From Phenylobacterium koreense (GTDB lineage Bacteria > Pseudomonadota > Alphaproteobacteria > Caulobacterales > Caulobacteraceae): DNA of 64,000 nt. Position numbers and translations under genes: made by a program. This document shows positions 34,716 to 43,339 of the stretch, piece by piece. The notes beneath the pieces were generated by a model that was not told where the DNA came from, did not search any database, and was given only the letters and a program-made list of their open reading frames with translations. How positions within the stretch are numbered: the stretch's first letter is position 1; each line of letters begins with the position of its first letter. The stretch lies in contig NZ_JBEPLU010000001.1 in the NCBI RefSeq assembly GCF_040545335.1, positions 558,001-622,000 on the forward strand, read 5' to 3'.

Positions 34716-35143
34716 CGCCGCCGCTCCTTCAGGCCGAAGAACACCCTGCCGTTCCACTTCGTGCCTGTGATGTGCTGGGCGACCTCGCTCAAGGAGCCGA
34801 ACCGCTGCCCCACGTAGCTGAATCCCTCCTCCAGCACCCAGACCTCGTGACGCACGCCGCGCCATTCCTTGATCAGGGTCGTCCCAGGTTTCAGGTTCGG
34901 GCCAGGCGTGGGCGTGTAGCCACGGTCTTCGCGGAACCTTCGCGCCAGTTCGGCCATTCGGCGCTTTGATGAGCCGGGCAAATCGCCGTGGGCCCGGATC
35001 TGCAGTCGATGAGCCAGAGCGAGCGCCATCAGTTCGCGTGTGCGCAGCTTCGGCAATTCGCCGCCGAGCCGTTCGGTCCAGGCAGCACGCAACTCGGCAA
35101 GCGACAGCGCATCCAGCCCGGCCAGGAGGTCGCCGGCGCTCAC
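34712..35143 (-). CDS. DUF2924 domain-containing protein
   Basis: A 143-residue protein of the DUF2924 family, which accompanies recombinases in alphaproteobacterial mobile DNA. Family features are LRAAWTERLGGELPKLRTRELM near residues 18-39, then KPGTTLIKEWRGVRHEVWVLEEGFSYVGQRFGSLSEVA and GTKWNGRVFFGLK at the end. It starts with GTG overlapping the upstream stop (GTGA) and ends overlapping the recombinase ATG. The function is unknown; an accessory recombination or DNA-binding role is likely from its constant neighbourhood. Confidence 0.88.
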   Translation of the reverse strand: MSAGDLLAGLDALSLAELRAAWTERLGGELPKLRTRELMALALAHRLQIRAHGDLPGSSKRRMAELARRFREDRGYTPTPGPNLKPGTTLIKEWRGVRHEVWVLEEGFSYVGQRFGSLSEVAQHITGTKWNGRVFFGLKERRR

Positions 35144-35415
35144 GCGCCGGCTCCCTTTGCGATGCGGTAGACCCGCCCGCCGTCGGCCTTCTCCGACGTG
35201 ACGTCGAAGCCAAGCTTTTTCTTGATCGAGCCCGCGATGGCGCCGCGCACCGAATGCGCCTGCCAACCGGTCGCTGCCTGCATGGTCTCGAGCGTCGCGC
35301 CCTCTGGGCGCAGCAGCAGCGCCACCAGGGTGCCGAGCTTGCCCTTTGGGCCTGCGATGCCACCGGCTGCGCGCGCGGTCTCGGCGGACTGGGTCTTGGT
35401 CTTTGGCTTGGTCAT
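35140..35415 (-). CDS. DUF3489 domain-containing protein
   Basis: A 91-residue protein. The core LGTLVALLLRPEGATLETMQ followed by ATGWQAHSVRGAIAGSIKKKLG and VYRIAKG is the DUF3489 winged-helix-like domain. A basic, Lys/Thr-rich N-terminus precedes it. I chose ATG 35415, with GGAGA seven bases upstream, over an ATG four codons earlier. It is the first gene of the three-gene recombinase operon and may act as its regulator or recombination directionality factor; that role is inference. Confidence 0.85.
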   Translation of the reverse strand: MTKPKTKTQSAETARAAGGIAGPKGKLGTLVALLLRPEGATLETMQAATGWQAHSVRGAIAGSIKKKLGFDVTSEKADGGRVYRIAKGAGA

Positions 35416-35667
35416 ACTCGTCTCCATTCATCGGGACCGCCCATCGCGGTCTCCGTACTGAGACGAGCCCGGCTCCCCGGGCGCGTACGCACTACCGCTT
35501 CCTTGCGGGTCAAAGTCCACCGGTGTTCGAGACCAGGCGGCCACGCGGCCACGCGGCGCACCTACGACAGGACCTTGGCTTCACTGGTGCGAGCTTGGCT
35601 CAATGACCGATAGAGGGATCCCGGGGGACCGTGTAAGCCTACAGACCAAGCTGAAGGAGAAAAGCGA

Positions 35668-37497
35668 GTGATCATCACGCGGATCCAAGTCGAGGAAGGC
35701 TTCCTCAACGGGCTTGATCTGCGCCTTTCAACGGGTCTGAACGTCCTCATCGGCGCACGCGGAACCGGGAAGACGTCGATCGTTGAACTTATCCGCTTTG
35801 GTCTAGGGGCTCAGGCCAATACGGCCGATTCCGCACGAAAGGCCACCGATCACGCGCGATCAATACTCGGATCCGGCCAAGTCACCTTGACGTTGGAGGG
35901 CGATGGAACGACAGCGACGGTTGTGCGTGCCGCCGACGACAACGACCCTCGGTCGGACGCCGGGTTTTCCCGACCGGTTGTTTTCGCTCAGAGCGAGATC
36001 GAACAGGTCGGGCTGCTCCCCCAGGGCCGTCTCAGCATTATCGATGGCTTCGTTTCCGACCGCTCAGCGTTCCTGACCCGGGAAACCAAGCTGAGCGTGG
36101 ATGCGCGCTCAGCGACCGCCGAGCTTGCCGCCGCGCAACGGGAGCTAGCCGACCTTCAGGAGAGATTGGCGGAGCTGCCTGCCGTCGATACGGCGTTGCA
36201 GGAGCTTGCGGCTCAGGAAGCTACCTTCTCCGCGACCTCGGCGGCCGCAGCGGAAAAGAAGTCCAGCCTGGACCTCCTGACACAGCAGCTCTCCGTCGAG
36301 GCCGTTCGCGACGGCTTCCTGGAGCGCGCCATCGAGGCGGCCGAATATTGGACCACTCCACTCGCCGAGCTGCTGATTCTGTCGCCGGCGGTTGAGGCGT
36401 GGTCCGCGCAGGATGCGGACCCCATCGCCGACCTGCGCGCCCGGTTCGCCAACGCGGAAGCGCAGATCAGCCGCGCGACAGACGAGTTTGAAGCCATCCG
36501 AGCCGAACTCAAGGCGCGTCGGGACCAGGTGACTGAGCGGCGCGTTCCAATTGAAGCACAGGCCCGCACCATCCGGCGCGAGATCGATGCGTTGCAGGAG
36601 GGCGCTGGTCAGGTCGCACGGCGGGCGGCCCAACTGCGCGAGCGAAAGGCCCAACTCGAGGCCTTGCGGAATGTGACGCAGGAGCGCCGCACCCGTATGG
36701 TGGCGCTGCAGGAACGTCGCGGCGCGATCCTCAATCAGTTGGAGAGCCTTCGGCAGCAGCGGTTTGCACAGCGACAGGCCGTCGCCAGCAAGCTGAACCG
36801 GCAGCTCGCGCCCAGAATCAAAATCGTGATGACGCGGGCCGGAGACGTATCCGCCTACCACCAGGTCCTCGTTGAAGCGCTGCGAGGCAGCGGATTGAGA
36901 TATTCGGAGCTGGCGACCCAGATTTCCCGCTCGATGAGCCCGCGTGAACTCCTGGAAGCCGTCGAACTCAACAACTTCGAGGAGGTGGCATCGACCTGCG
37001 GCGTGACCAAGGATCGAGCGGCCCGCCTGGTCGCCCATCTTCGGGAAAGCAGCCTTGAAGAGCTGGCAACCTGCAATCTCGAAGACGAAGCGGAGTTTTC
37101 GCTCTTGGACGGTGGGGACTACAAAGACCTTTCCGAGATTTCGACCGGCCAGCGCTGCACGATCGTCCTGCCGATTCTCCTTGAGCACAAGCAGCGGATC
37201 CTCGTGCTCGACCAGCCGGAGGACCACATCGACAACGCCTTTATCACGGACACCATCATCAAGGCCCTCGAAGCCCGCTCCGATGAGGGGCAGATCATCG
37301 TCTCAACCCATAACGCCAACATACCCGTGCTCGGCGATGCGGATCTGGTCGTGCAGATGGCCTCCGACGGCCGTCTAGGCTTTGTGAAACATGCCGGCGA
37401 GCTCGAAGCGGCGCCGACAATCGAGGCGATCACCGGCCTGATGGAGGGTGGACGCGAAGCGTTCCGACGCCGCGCGACCGTCTACGCGCGATATTAG
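35668..37497 (+). CDS. Coiled-coil ABC-type ATPase, TrlF-like
   Basis: A 609-residue ATPase of the SMC/RecN/TrlF class. Walker A GARGTGKTS is at residues 29-37. A long coiled coil rich in Glu, Ala and Arg spans about 130-380. The C-terminal lobe holds the signature EISTGQRCTIVLPILL (490-505), Walker B ILVLDQPEDHID (512-523) and an H-loop STHN (546-549). The STGQR and DQPED wording is that of TrlF-type ATPases, but the N-terminal PHP phosphoesterase domain of TrlF is absent, as is any TOPRIM domain. A GTG start has GGAG ten bases upstream. The kinase gene begins four bases after the stop. Its role is probably conflict or DNA/RNA surveillance, by inference from family and island setting. Confidence 0.85.
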   Translation: MIITRIQVEEGFLNGLDLRLSTGLNVLIGARGTGKTSIVELIRFGLGAQANTADSARKATDHARSILGSGQVTLTLEGDGTTATVVRAADDNDPRSDAGFSRPVVFAQSEIEQVGLLPQGRLSIIDGFVSDRSAFLTRETKLSVDARSATAELAAAQRELADLQERLAELPAVDTALQELAAQEATFSATSAAAAEKKSSLDLLTQQLSVEAVRDGFLERAIEAAEYWTTPLAELLILSPAVEAWSAQDADPIADLRARFANAEAQISRATDEFEAIRAELKARRDQVTERRVPIEAQARTIRREIDALQEGAGQVARRAAQLRERKAQLEALRNVTQERRTRMVALQERRGAILNQLESLRQQRFAQRQAVASKLNRQLAPRIKIVMTRAGDVSAYHQVLVEALRGSGLRYSELATQISRSMSPRELLEAVELNNFEEVASTCGVTKDRAARLVAHLRESSLEELATCNLEDEAEFSLLDGGDYKDLSEISTGQRCTIVLPILLEHKQRILVLDQPEDHIDNAFITDTIIKALEARSDEGQIIVSTHNANIPVLGDADLVVQMASDGRLGFVKHAGELEAAPTIEAITGLMEGGREAFRRRATVYARY

Positions 37498-37501
37498 AGC
37501 C

Positions 37502-38392
37502 ATGGAGCGGGAAATCGCCCTTCAGGCTCTGGGGATGGAAGGCTGGCATGATCGCCTGAAGGCCGCTCGCGCGCTTACATCGCTGGCCCAGCCTGAGGAC
37601 CTTCAGGCGCTGCTGGCCGCCCACGCCAGCGAAACCGTCTCATACGTGAGGAAGGCGTTGGACTCCGGCATACGTCGGGTCCGACGGGACATCGAAGAGG
37701 CGCGCGCCATCGACGCAGAGAGCATTCCGCCAAGCGTGATGCGCCAGGTGCACGCGAAAGCCGTCGAGGAAGTAACCCGCACGCTGCTGCATGAAATCGA
37801 GGCGATCGCCGGTGCCATCGCGCTCGCAGCATCACGGGAGATGCCGCACTACGCGCAAAGCGCCACGAAAGCCCAGGTCGACCGGCTCGAAAAGCAGCTC
37901 GAGAGCATAACCAGGCTGAAAGCAGCCGCGGCCGCACCGAAGATGGTCCAGTTCTCCCTGGGATCATGGGTGAAGGAGCTGGTCGCGGAGGAAGCCGGCG
38001 ACACCGGATTATCAATCTCACTCGTGGGCCCGGAGAACCTCGTCGTGGAGGGCGACCCCAAGCTGCTGCGCCTGGCTGTCTGCAATGGCTTGAAAAATGC
38101 TATCGAGGCCGTTCAGGAGCGGCCGCTCGAACTGGACAATGGCGTGTCACGCATCGTCGTCAGTTGGGAAGCCACTGACGTAGAGTGCTGGGTCGCGATC
38201 AAGGACGATGGGCCTGGCTTGACCGCCACTGCGACGGACGCCCTGCCGATCGGCCGAACCACAAAGATTGGCCATGGAGGCATGGGGTTGATGACCGCCA
38301 AGCAGGCGATGGATTCGCACGGCGGATCCGTTTCGCTGTCGCCTGGTGCCCAGGGAGGCGCGCTGTTTGAAGTGCGCTGGTTCGGGCCATGA
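37502..38392 (+). CDS. Soluble histidine kinase with HEAT-like N-terminus
   Basis: A 296-residue kinase without membrane segments. Residues 10-60 look like HEAT-type helices (DRLKAARALTSLAQPEDLQALL). A dimerisation helix carries the candidate phospho-acceptor His97 in RTLLHEIEAIAGAI. The GHKL ATPase domain has N box LAVCNGLKNAIEA (191-203), G1 IKDDGPGL (233-240) and G2 KIGHGGMGL (255-263). It is flanked directly by the coiled-coil ATPase and, with an ATGA overlap, by the receiver-kinase fusion, so it is presumably the kinase for that receiver. Confidence 0.85.
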   Translation: MEREIALQALGMEGWHDRLKAARALTSLAQPEDLQALLAAHASETVSYVRKALDSGIRRVRRDIEEARAIDAESIPPSVMRQVHAKAVEEVTRTLLHEIEAIAGAIALAASREMPHYAQSATKAQVDRLEKQLESITRLKAAAAAPKMVQFSLGSWVKELVAEEAGDTGLSISLVGPENLVVEGDPKLLRLAVCNGLKNAIEAVQERPLELDNGVSRIVVSWEATDVECWVAIKDDGPGLTATATDALPIGRTTKIGHGGMGLMTAKQAMDSHGGSVSLSPGAQGGALFEVRWFGP

Positions 38393-39807
38393 GGATCCTG
38401 ATCGTCGAGGACGATGAAAGCTTCTTGGAGCAGTTGGAGCCCTCGCTCCAACCGGTGGCGGGGCTGACCTGGACAATTGCCCGTTCCCGCGACGCGGCGC
38501 TGGAGGCGCTGAGGGCCGGATTTTTTGACGCGATCGTTCTCGACCTCAATCTGCCGACGGTCGACCGGGCCATGGACATCGCCATCGCGCATGGCGAGGC
38601 GGTGTTTGGCGCTGCGCAGGCGTTCTCACCTGGAACGCCCGTCCTCTTCCTAACCGGATCGTCGGCGGAGCCCATCTATGAAGCCATCCTGGCTTCGAAG
38701 GAGAAGGTCGATCTCTTCGGGGATGGCACGACGGTCGACACCATCCAGCTGTTTCGCAAAGCGAAGGTGTTGGACTTCATTGCGGCCATCACCAGCCTGG
38801 CAGAAAGGCTCGACGCCACAGATCGCATCGAGCTCATCCGCCAAGGCGTCGATCTGAATCTATCGCCCGAGGACCGTCGCGTGCTCAGGGTAATGGGCCG
38901 CGCGTTCAGCGGATCGGGCGTCCGGCTGGCGCCGGCGGACGGCGGACTGTCAGCGTCGCGTGTGCTCCGCATGACCATCGTCGACGCGCAGGGCCACGAG
39001 AAGCTGCGCGGGATTGCCAAGCTGAGCATCGCTCCCACTGTCGAGGACGAGCTTCGCCGCTCAAACAATCTCCACCCGCTCAAGCAGGGAGATTTCGCGC
39101 CGCTAATAATGGCGGTGAAGGACGGCGCGAGGGGAACGGCGGCGACGCTCTATCGCTTGGCCGAGGGCTTCGATCGCAACGTGTTCCAGTTGATGGGCGA
39201 GTCGCCAACGCGCGCGGCGGCCGTCGTCCCGCGGATTCAGGCTGCCACCGCACCTTGGTTCGGAGCCGCCCAAGTCCAACGGACGACTGTCGGGCAGGTC
39301 CGGGCCAGATACCTATCGGACGAGAAGGCCGCCGAACTCGCGTCGACCTACGGCCTCGGCGACTTGGAGGCGCTCGAGCGCCGGCCGTTGTCGGTGCGGG
39401 TCTCCTGCGCCCATGGTGATCTCCACGGTGCCAATATCCTAGTTGGAGCGGACGACAGGCCCTCGTTGATCGATTTCGGGGACGTCGGTGAAGCCTGCTC
39501 CGTCGTCGACCCGCTGACGCTCGAACTCTGCCTTTTCAGCCATCCTCTCGGCGGAGCGTGCCGTGGAGGGTGGTTGCCGGACTTCTCGGTGCCGTGGGAA
39601 AATACGGCGGCTTACGCCGCGTCCAGCCCGATCGGCGACTTCATCGTCGCGGCGCGAACCTGGACTCATGCGACCGCTTTTGGCGACCAGGACGTCTTCG
39701 CCAATGCGTATGGCTACTGCCTGAAGCAGCTAAAATATCCCGACACCGATAAGGCGTTCTTCGTCAGAGCGGTTGGCGAGATGCGACGTTGTCTCGAACG
39801 GGGCTGA
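38389..39807 (+). CDS. Response-regulator receiver fused to aminoglycoside-phosphotransferase-like kinase
   Basis: A 472-residue fusion. Receiver domain at 1-140: acidic pair EDD (7-9), phospho-acceptor Asp52 in IVLDLNLP, and Thr89 in LFLTGSS. There is an insertion of about 20 residues between Asp52 and the Thr strand compared with a standard receiver. The C-terminal part (about 170-472) has the phosphotransferase catalytic set CAHGDLHGANIL (340-351) and SLIDFGDVG (359-367), with Lys211 as possible ATP-binding lysine. It therefore has no DNA-binding output; phosphorylation may switch on a small-molecule or protein kinase. A search against APH/choline-kinase and ternary-complex-associated families would settle the C-terminal assignment. 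Confidence 0.8.
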   Translation: MRILIVEDDESFLEQLEPSLQPVAGLTWTIARSRDAALEALRAGFFDAIVLDLNLPTVDRAMDIAIAHGEAVFGAAQAFSPGTPVLFLTGSSAEPIYEAILASKEKVDLFGDGTTVDTIQLFRKAKVLDFIAAITSLAERLDATDRIELIRQGVDLNLSPEDRRVLRVMGRAFSGSGVRLAPADGGLSASRVLRMTIVDAQGHEKLRGIAKLSIAPTVEDELRRSNNLHPLKQGDFAPLIMAVKDGARGTAATLYRLAEGFDRNVFQLMGESPTRAAAVVPRIQAATAPWFGAAQVQRTTVGQVRARYLSDEKAAELASTYGLGDLEALERRPLSVRVSCAHGDLHGANILVGADDRPSLIDFGDVGEACSVVDPLTLELCLFSHPLGGACRGGWLPDFSVPWENTAAYAASSPIGDFIVAARTWTHATAFGDQDVFANAYGYCLKQLKYPDTDKAFFVRAVGEMRRCLERG

Positions 39808-40079
39808 TATAAATTCCACCCAGAACCGGACGTTCCCAAGGTCAGCTTTAGCCCACGTTCGGCACTGCCAGCACAGAATTGGCCTCAGCCTTCACAGTGT
39901 CGCGAATCTCGCCAAGATGGCGATTGTCCAACAACGACACCCTGGACAGCTCTAGCGGCATTTCACCGACCCTTGCGGTCACCGAGCAGCGGCGAAGCTG
40001 GCCCCACGACGAACTGGCTCCCCTTTGAGGGGATGAACGGCGGCGTGTGGCCGGGATTGACCCTGACCGGAGTCCGCTT

Positions 40080-41465
40080 ATGGCGACCCAATCCTCGAAC
40101 GCTGCGCGCATTCGCCAGCGCCCCCAGACCTCGACAGCTCTGCAGTCTGATCGTCCTTCCACCTTCGCACAGATACCAATCGACCAGCTGAAGCCTGCCG
40201 AGCGTCGGGTGCGCAAACACCCGCGCGGCAAGCTCGACAAGCTCGTCTCGACCATTCGCCGATTCGGCGTGGTCGCCCCGATCCTGGTCGACAAGGACAA
40301 CCGCATCATCGACGGCCACCTCCTCTGGGAGGCGCTGAAGACGCTCGGCCACACCACCGTCTACGTCCAGCGCGCTGACCACTTGAGCGAAGCGGAGGTC
40401 GAGACGTTCCGCATCGCCCATCACGCCCTGCTGGAGATGGGGCAATGGGACGTCGAGCAGCTCAAGCTCAGCGTCGAGGGCTTGATTCAGATCGACCCGG
40501 ATCTTGTCGCCCACACCCTGCTTCCCATGGGCAAGATCGACGGCTTGCTCCTCTCCGGGTTCGACCAACCGGCCGACGAACACAGCCTCACGGCGGAGAA
40601 GAATTCCCTCCTCCAACACGGCGACACCTTCATCTTCGACCCCGCCGCCGATGGCGCGCCGACTCATCGGCTGGTCTGCGGCGACGCGAAGGATCCAACC
40701 GTCATCGCCCAGGCCGTGGGCGGCAAGCCGGTCCGGATGCTGTTCTCCGACGTCCCCTACGGCCTGGTGCCGATCGAGGGCGTCGTCAGCGCCAAACACA
40801 AGGACTTCGTCGAAGGCGCCTCCATGAGCGAGCCGGAGGCAATCAGCTTTTTCACCGAGTTGCTGGGAGCGTCAGTGCCGCATGTCGTCCAGAACGGGGC
40901 GGTCTTCCTCTTCATCGACCACCGCGGCATGTACGGTCTCACGCAGGCGACGCGATCTCTGGGGCTGAGCCACATCTGCACGGTGGCTTGGGACAAGACC
41001 GCTGGCGGCATGGGCGGCATCTACCGCCACCAGGTGGAGTTCGTGCTGGTGCTGGCCAAGGGCGAGCGCATCGCCGTCAACAACGTCCAGCTCGGCAAGC
41101 ACGGCCGCAATCGGACGACGCTGTGGTCCAGCAGCGGCATGGCTCAGTTCGGCGTGGACCGGAAGGCCGCGCTCGACGCACACCCCACAGTCAAGCCGGT
41201 CCAGCTCCTCTCCGAGGCGATCCTGGATGTGACGAACGTTGGCGACGTGATCCTCGATCCCTGCATGGGCACTGGCTCCACGGTCATAGCCGCCAACCGG
41301 GTGAACCGGGTGGGCGTCGGCGTTGAGATCGCCCCGATCTACTTCGAGGTGGCGGTTCGCCGGCTGCAGGAGGTCGTGGATCGCCCCATGATCCATGAGG
41401 AGACCGGCCTCACCCTCGAGGCTCTCCTCGACCAGCGTGCGGCCTCGCCCGCGGCCGCCGCGTGA
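40080..41465 (+). CDS. ParB-domain DNA methyltransferase
   Basis: A 461-residue protein. A ParB/sulfiredoxin-like N-terminal domain (residues 30-130; GVVAPILVDKDNRIIDGHLLWEALKTLG) precedes an N6/N4 DNA methyltransferase of the beta class. The catalytic tetrapeptide is DVPY (224-227), where DPPY is usual. The SAM motif I is VILDPCMGTGSTVIAANR near 395-412, and a target-recognition stretch GGMGGIYRHQVEFVLVLAKGE lies between. This combination is frequent in alphaproteobacterial prophages beside terminase genes. ATG 40080 has CGGAG upstream. It is ten bases from DUF5681 and may protect island or phage DNA. Confidence 0.88.
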   Translation: MATQSSNAARIRQRPQTSTALQSDRPSTFAQIPIDQLKPAERRVRKHPRGKLDKLVSTIRRFGVVAPILVDKDNRIIDGHLLWEALKTLGHTTVYVQRADHLSEAEVETFRIAHHALLEMGQWDVEQLKLSVEGLIQIDPDLVAHTLLPMGKIDGLLLSGFDQPADEHSLTAEKNSLLQHGDTFIFDPAADGAPTHRLVCGDAKDPTVIAQAVGGKPVRMLFSDVPYGLVPIEGVVSAKHKDFVEGASMSEPEAISFFTELLGASVPHVVQNGAVFLFIDHRGMYGLTQATRSLGLSHICTVAWDKTAGGMGGIYRHQVEFVLVLAKGERIAVNNVQLGKHGRNRTTLWSSSGMAQFGVDRKAALDAHPTVKPVQLLSEAILDVTNVGDVILDPCMGTGSTVIAANRVNRVGVGVEIAPIYFEVAVRRLQEVVDRPMIHEETGLTLEALLDQRAASPAAAA

Positions 41466-41475
41466 GGCCGCCGTC

Positions 41476-41898
41476 ATGGGAAAACACCGCAATCAGCCCG
41501 CCGGCCGTCAACCCGGTGACGGCAAGCCCGGCTACAAGAACATCGGCAAGCAGCACCAGTGGAAGAAGGGGGGGCCATCCCCTAACCCCGCGGGACGGCG
41601 GGCGAAGAAGCCACCGTCGCTGAAGGACGAGCTCCATCAGACCCTCGTCCAGATCCTGAAAAGTCCTATCCCTGCGGGCGACCAGGAACTCACGGTCATG
41701 GAAGCGGTCCTCCGCCGCATGATGGGCGCCGCCGTCAACGACCCAAAGATCGCGATCAGGACCTTTCCGATGATCGTTGACATGCTCTCGGCCCTGGAGC
41801 CGAAGACCGACGCCGCCGGCGAGGGCATGACGGACGAGGACGCCGCCCTCCTCGCTGACGCACTGCGACGGCTTGGCCGCGGAGGCGCCAGTGTCTGA
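41476..41898 (+). CDS. DUF5681 domain-containing protein
   Basis: A 140-residue protein with the DUF5681 N-terminal motif (GYKNIGKQHQWKKGGPSPNPAGRR, residues 19-42, basic and Gly/Pro-rich) and a helical C-terminal half. It lies between the ParB-methyltransferase and the terminase and overlaps the latter's start by eight bases. The position suggests a DNA-binding or small-terminase-like role, which is inference. Confidence 0.85.
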   Translation: MGKHRNQPAGRQPGDGKPGYKNIGKQHQWKKGGPSPNPAGRRAKKPPSLKDELHQTLVQILKSPIPAGDQELTVMEAVLRRMMGAAVNDPKIAIRTFPMIVDMLSALEPKTDAAGEGMTDEDAALLADALRRLGRGGASV

Positions 41899-43339
41899 TC
41901 GGACAAGGCTTCTTGAAGCGGTTCTACGCCAAGACTTGTTGGCCTTCGTGCAGCGTGTGTTCCGGGACATCGATCCCGGAACACGCTTCATCATGGGCTG
42001 GCACTATGAGGCGATCGCCTGGCAGCTCGCCCGTGTCATGCGCGGCGAATGTCGCCGCCTGATCATTAATGTCCCGCCCAGGTCGGGAAAATCGGTCCTG
42101 GCGACCATCGCCTGGCCGATGTTCCTCTGGGGGCATGATCCGACCCTGAAGATGATCTGCGTTTCGCACACCGAGGACCTGGCCCGCGATTTCAGCATCA
42201 AGCGTCGGGCGATCGCCGAGAGCGACTGGTATCAATCGCTCTTCCCCGACACCCAGATGGCCCGGCTCCGGGATCTGGAGCTTCGCACCTCGCGCTTCGG
42301 CTCCTGCTTCGCCTCGGGCGTCGGCGGCGCGATCCTGGGCCGGGGCGCCGACGTCATCATCGTCGATGACCCTCTGAAGGGCCTGGACGCTCTCTCGGAA
42401 GCGTCGCGGCGGCGGGTCAATGACTTCTTCGACAACACCTTGATCACCCGCCTCAACGACAAGGCCCGCGGAGCGGTGGTGATCATCATGCAGCGGCTGC
42501 ACGAGGACGACCTCGTGGGCCACGTGCTTGAGCGGGGGGACTGGGAGGTGGTCTCCTTCCCCGCCATCGCCACCGAGGACACGGTCCACCCCTTGAGCGA
42601 CCGTCGCGGCGACGTACACCGTCGGCGCGTCGGCGATCTGCTCATGCCCGAGCGCGAACCGATCGAGGTGCTGAACGAACTTCGCCGCGCCCAGGGCAGC
42701 CTGCTCTTCCAGGCCCAGTATCAGCAGCAGCCGGCGCCGGCTGGCGGCAACGTCATTCGGCGCGAGTGGCTGAGGTACTGCGACGCCCCGCCCGAGACCT
42801 TCGACCGGATCATCGTCTCCTGGGATACGGCCTCGACCTTGAACGAGACCTCGGACTGGTCAGTCGGTCAGGTGTGGGGCGCCAAGGGGCTCGACTACTA
42901 TCTTCTCGATGTCGTGCGCGACCGGCTGGAGGCGCCGGATCTGCGTCGCACCATCGTCGACGTCGCCATGCGCTGGGAGGCCGACACGACCATCATCGAA
43001 GACACGGAGCTTGGGCGGGCGCTGGGGCAGGATTTGCGGCGGGCAGGCCTTCTGCGCCCGATCCTGATCCGGCCCTATCACGAGAAGCGCGTGCGGCTGG
43101 AGGCGCAGTCGGCACGTTTCGAAGCGGGCCAGGTGCATCTGCCGCAGGAAGCGCCCTGGCTTGGGGAGTATGTGAGGGAACTGCTCGCCTTCCCAGCGGG
43201 CAAGCACGACGACCAGGTCGATGCGACCAGCCAGGCGCTCGACTACCTTACGGGCCGCAACGCCCGTAGCGGGCCGCTGGTACGCCGAACGCCTGAGCGA
43301 AGACAGGTGGTCGAGCGCCGCGAGGTGGTGCGGCGGTGA
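41891..43339 (+). CDS. Phage terminase large subunit
   Basis: A 482-residue DNA-packaging motor. The ATPase has Walker A NVPPRSGKSVLA near residues 60-71 and Walker B VIIVDDPLKG near 157. The RNase-H-fold nuclease has acidic sites in SWDTASTLNETSDW near 314-327, EDTELGRALG and HDDQVDATSQAL near 444-455. The GTG start is set by GGAGG six bases upstream and overlaps DUF5681. No portal, capsid or tail gene is found in the window, so it is an isolated packaging gene of a phage remnant or satellite. Confidence 0.92.
   Translation: MSDRTRLLEAVLRQDLLAFVQRVFRDIDPGTRFIMGWHYEAIAWQLARVMRGECRRLIINVPPRSGKSVLATIAWPMFLWGHDPTLKMICVSHTEDLARDFSIKRRAIAESDWYQSLFPDTQMARLRDLELRTSRFGSCFASGVGGAILGRGADVIIVDDPLKGLDALSEASRRRVNDFFDNTLITRLNDKARGAVVIIMQRLHEDDLVGHVLERGDWEVVSFPAIATEDTVHPLSDRRGDVHRRRVGDLLMPEREPIEVLNELRRAQGSLLFQAQYQQQPAPAGGNVIRREWLRYCDAPPETFDRIIVSWDTASTLNETSDWSVGQVWGAKGLDYYLLDVVRDRLEAPDLRRTIVDVAMRWEADTTIIEDTELGRALGQDLRRAGLLRPILIRPYHEKRVRLEAQSARFEAGQVHLPQEAPWLGEYVRELLAFPAGKHDDQVDATSQALDYLTGRNARSGPLVRRTPERRQVVERREVVRR

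Noticed and set aside
35668..39807. Identification of the ATPase/kinase/receiver cluster as Detocs or PARIS
   Set aside because: Detocs has a nucleoside-phosphorylase or similar effector and PARIS a TOPRIM protein; neither is present, and the receiver output here is an APH-like kinase.
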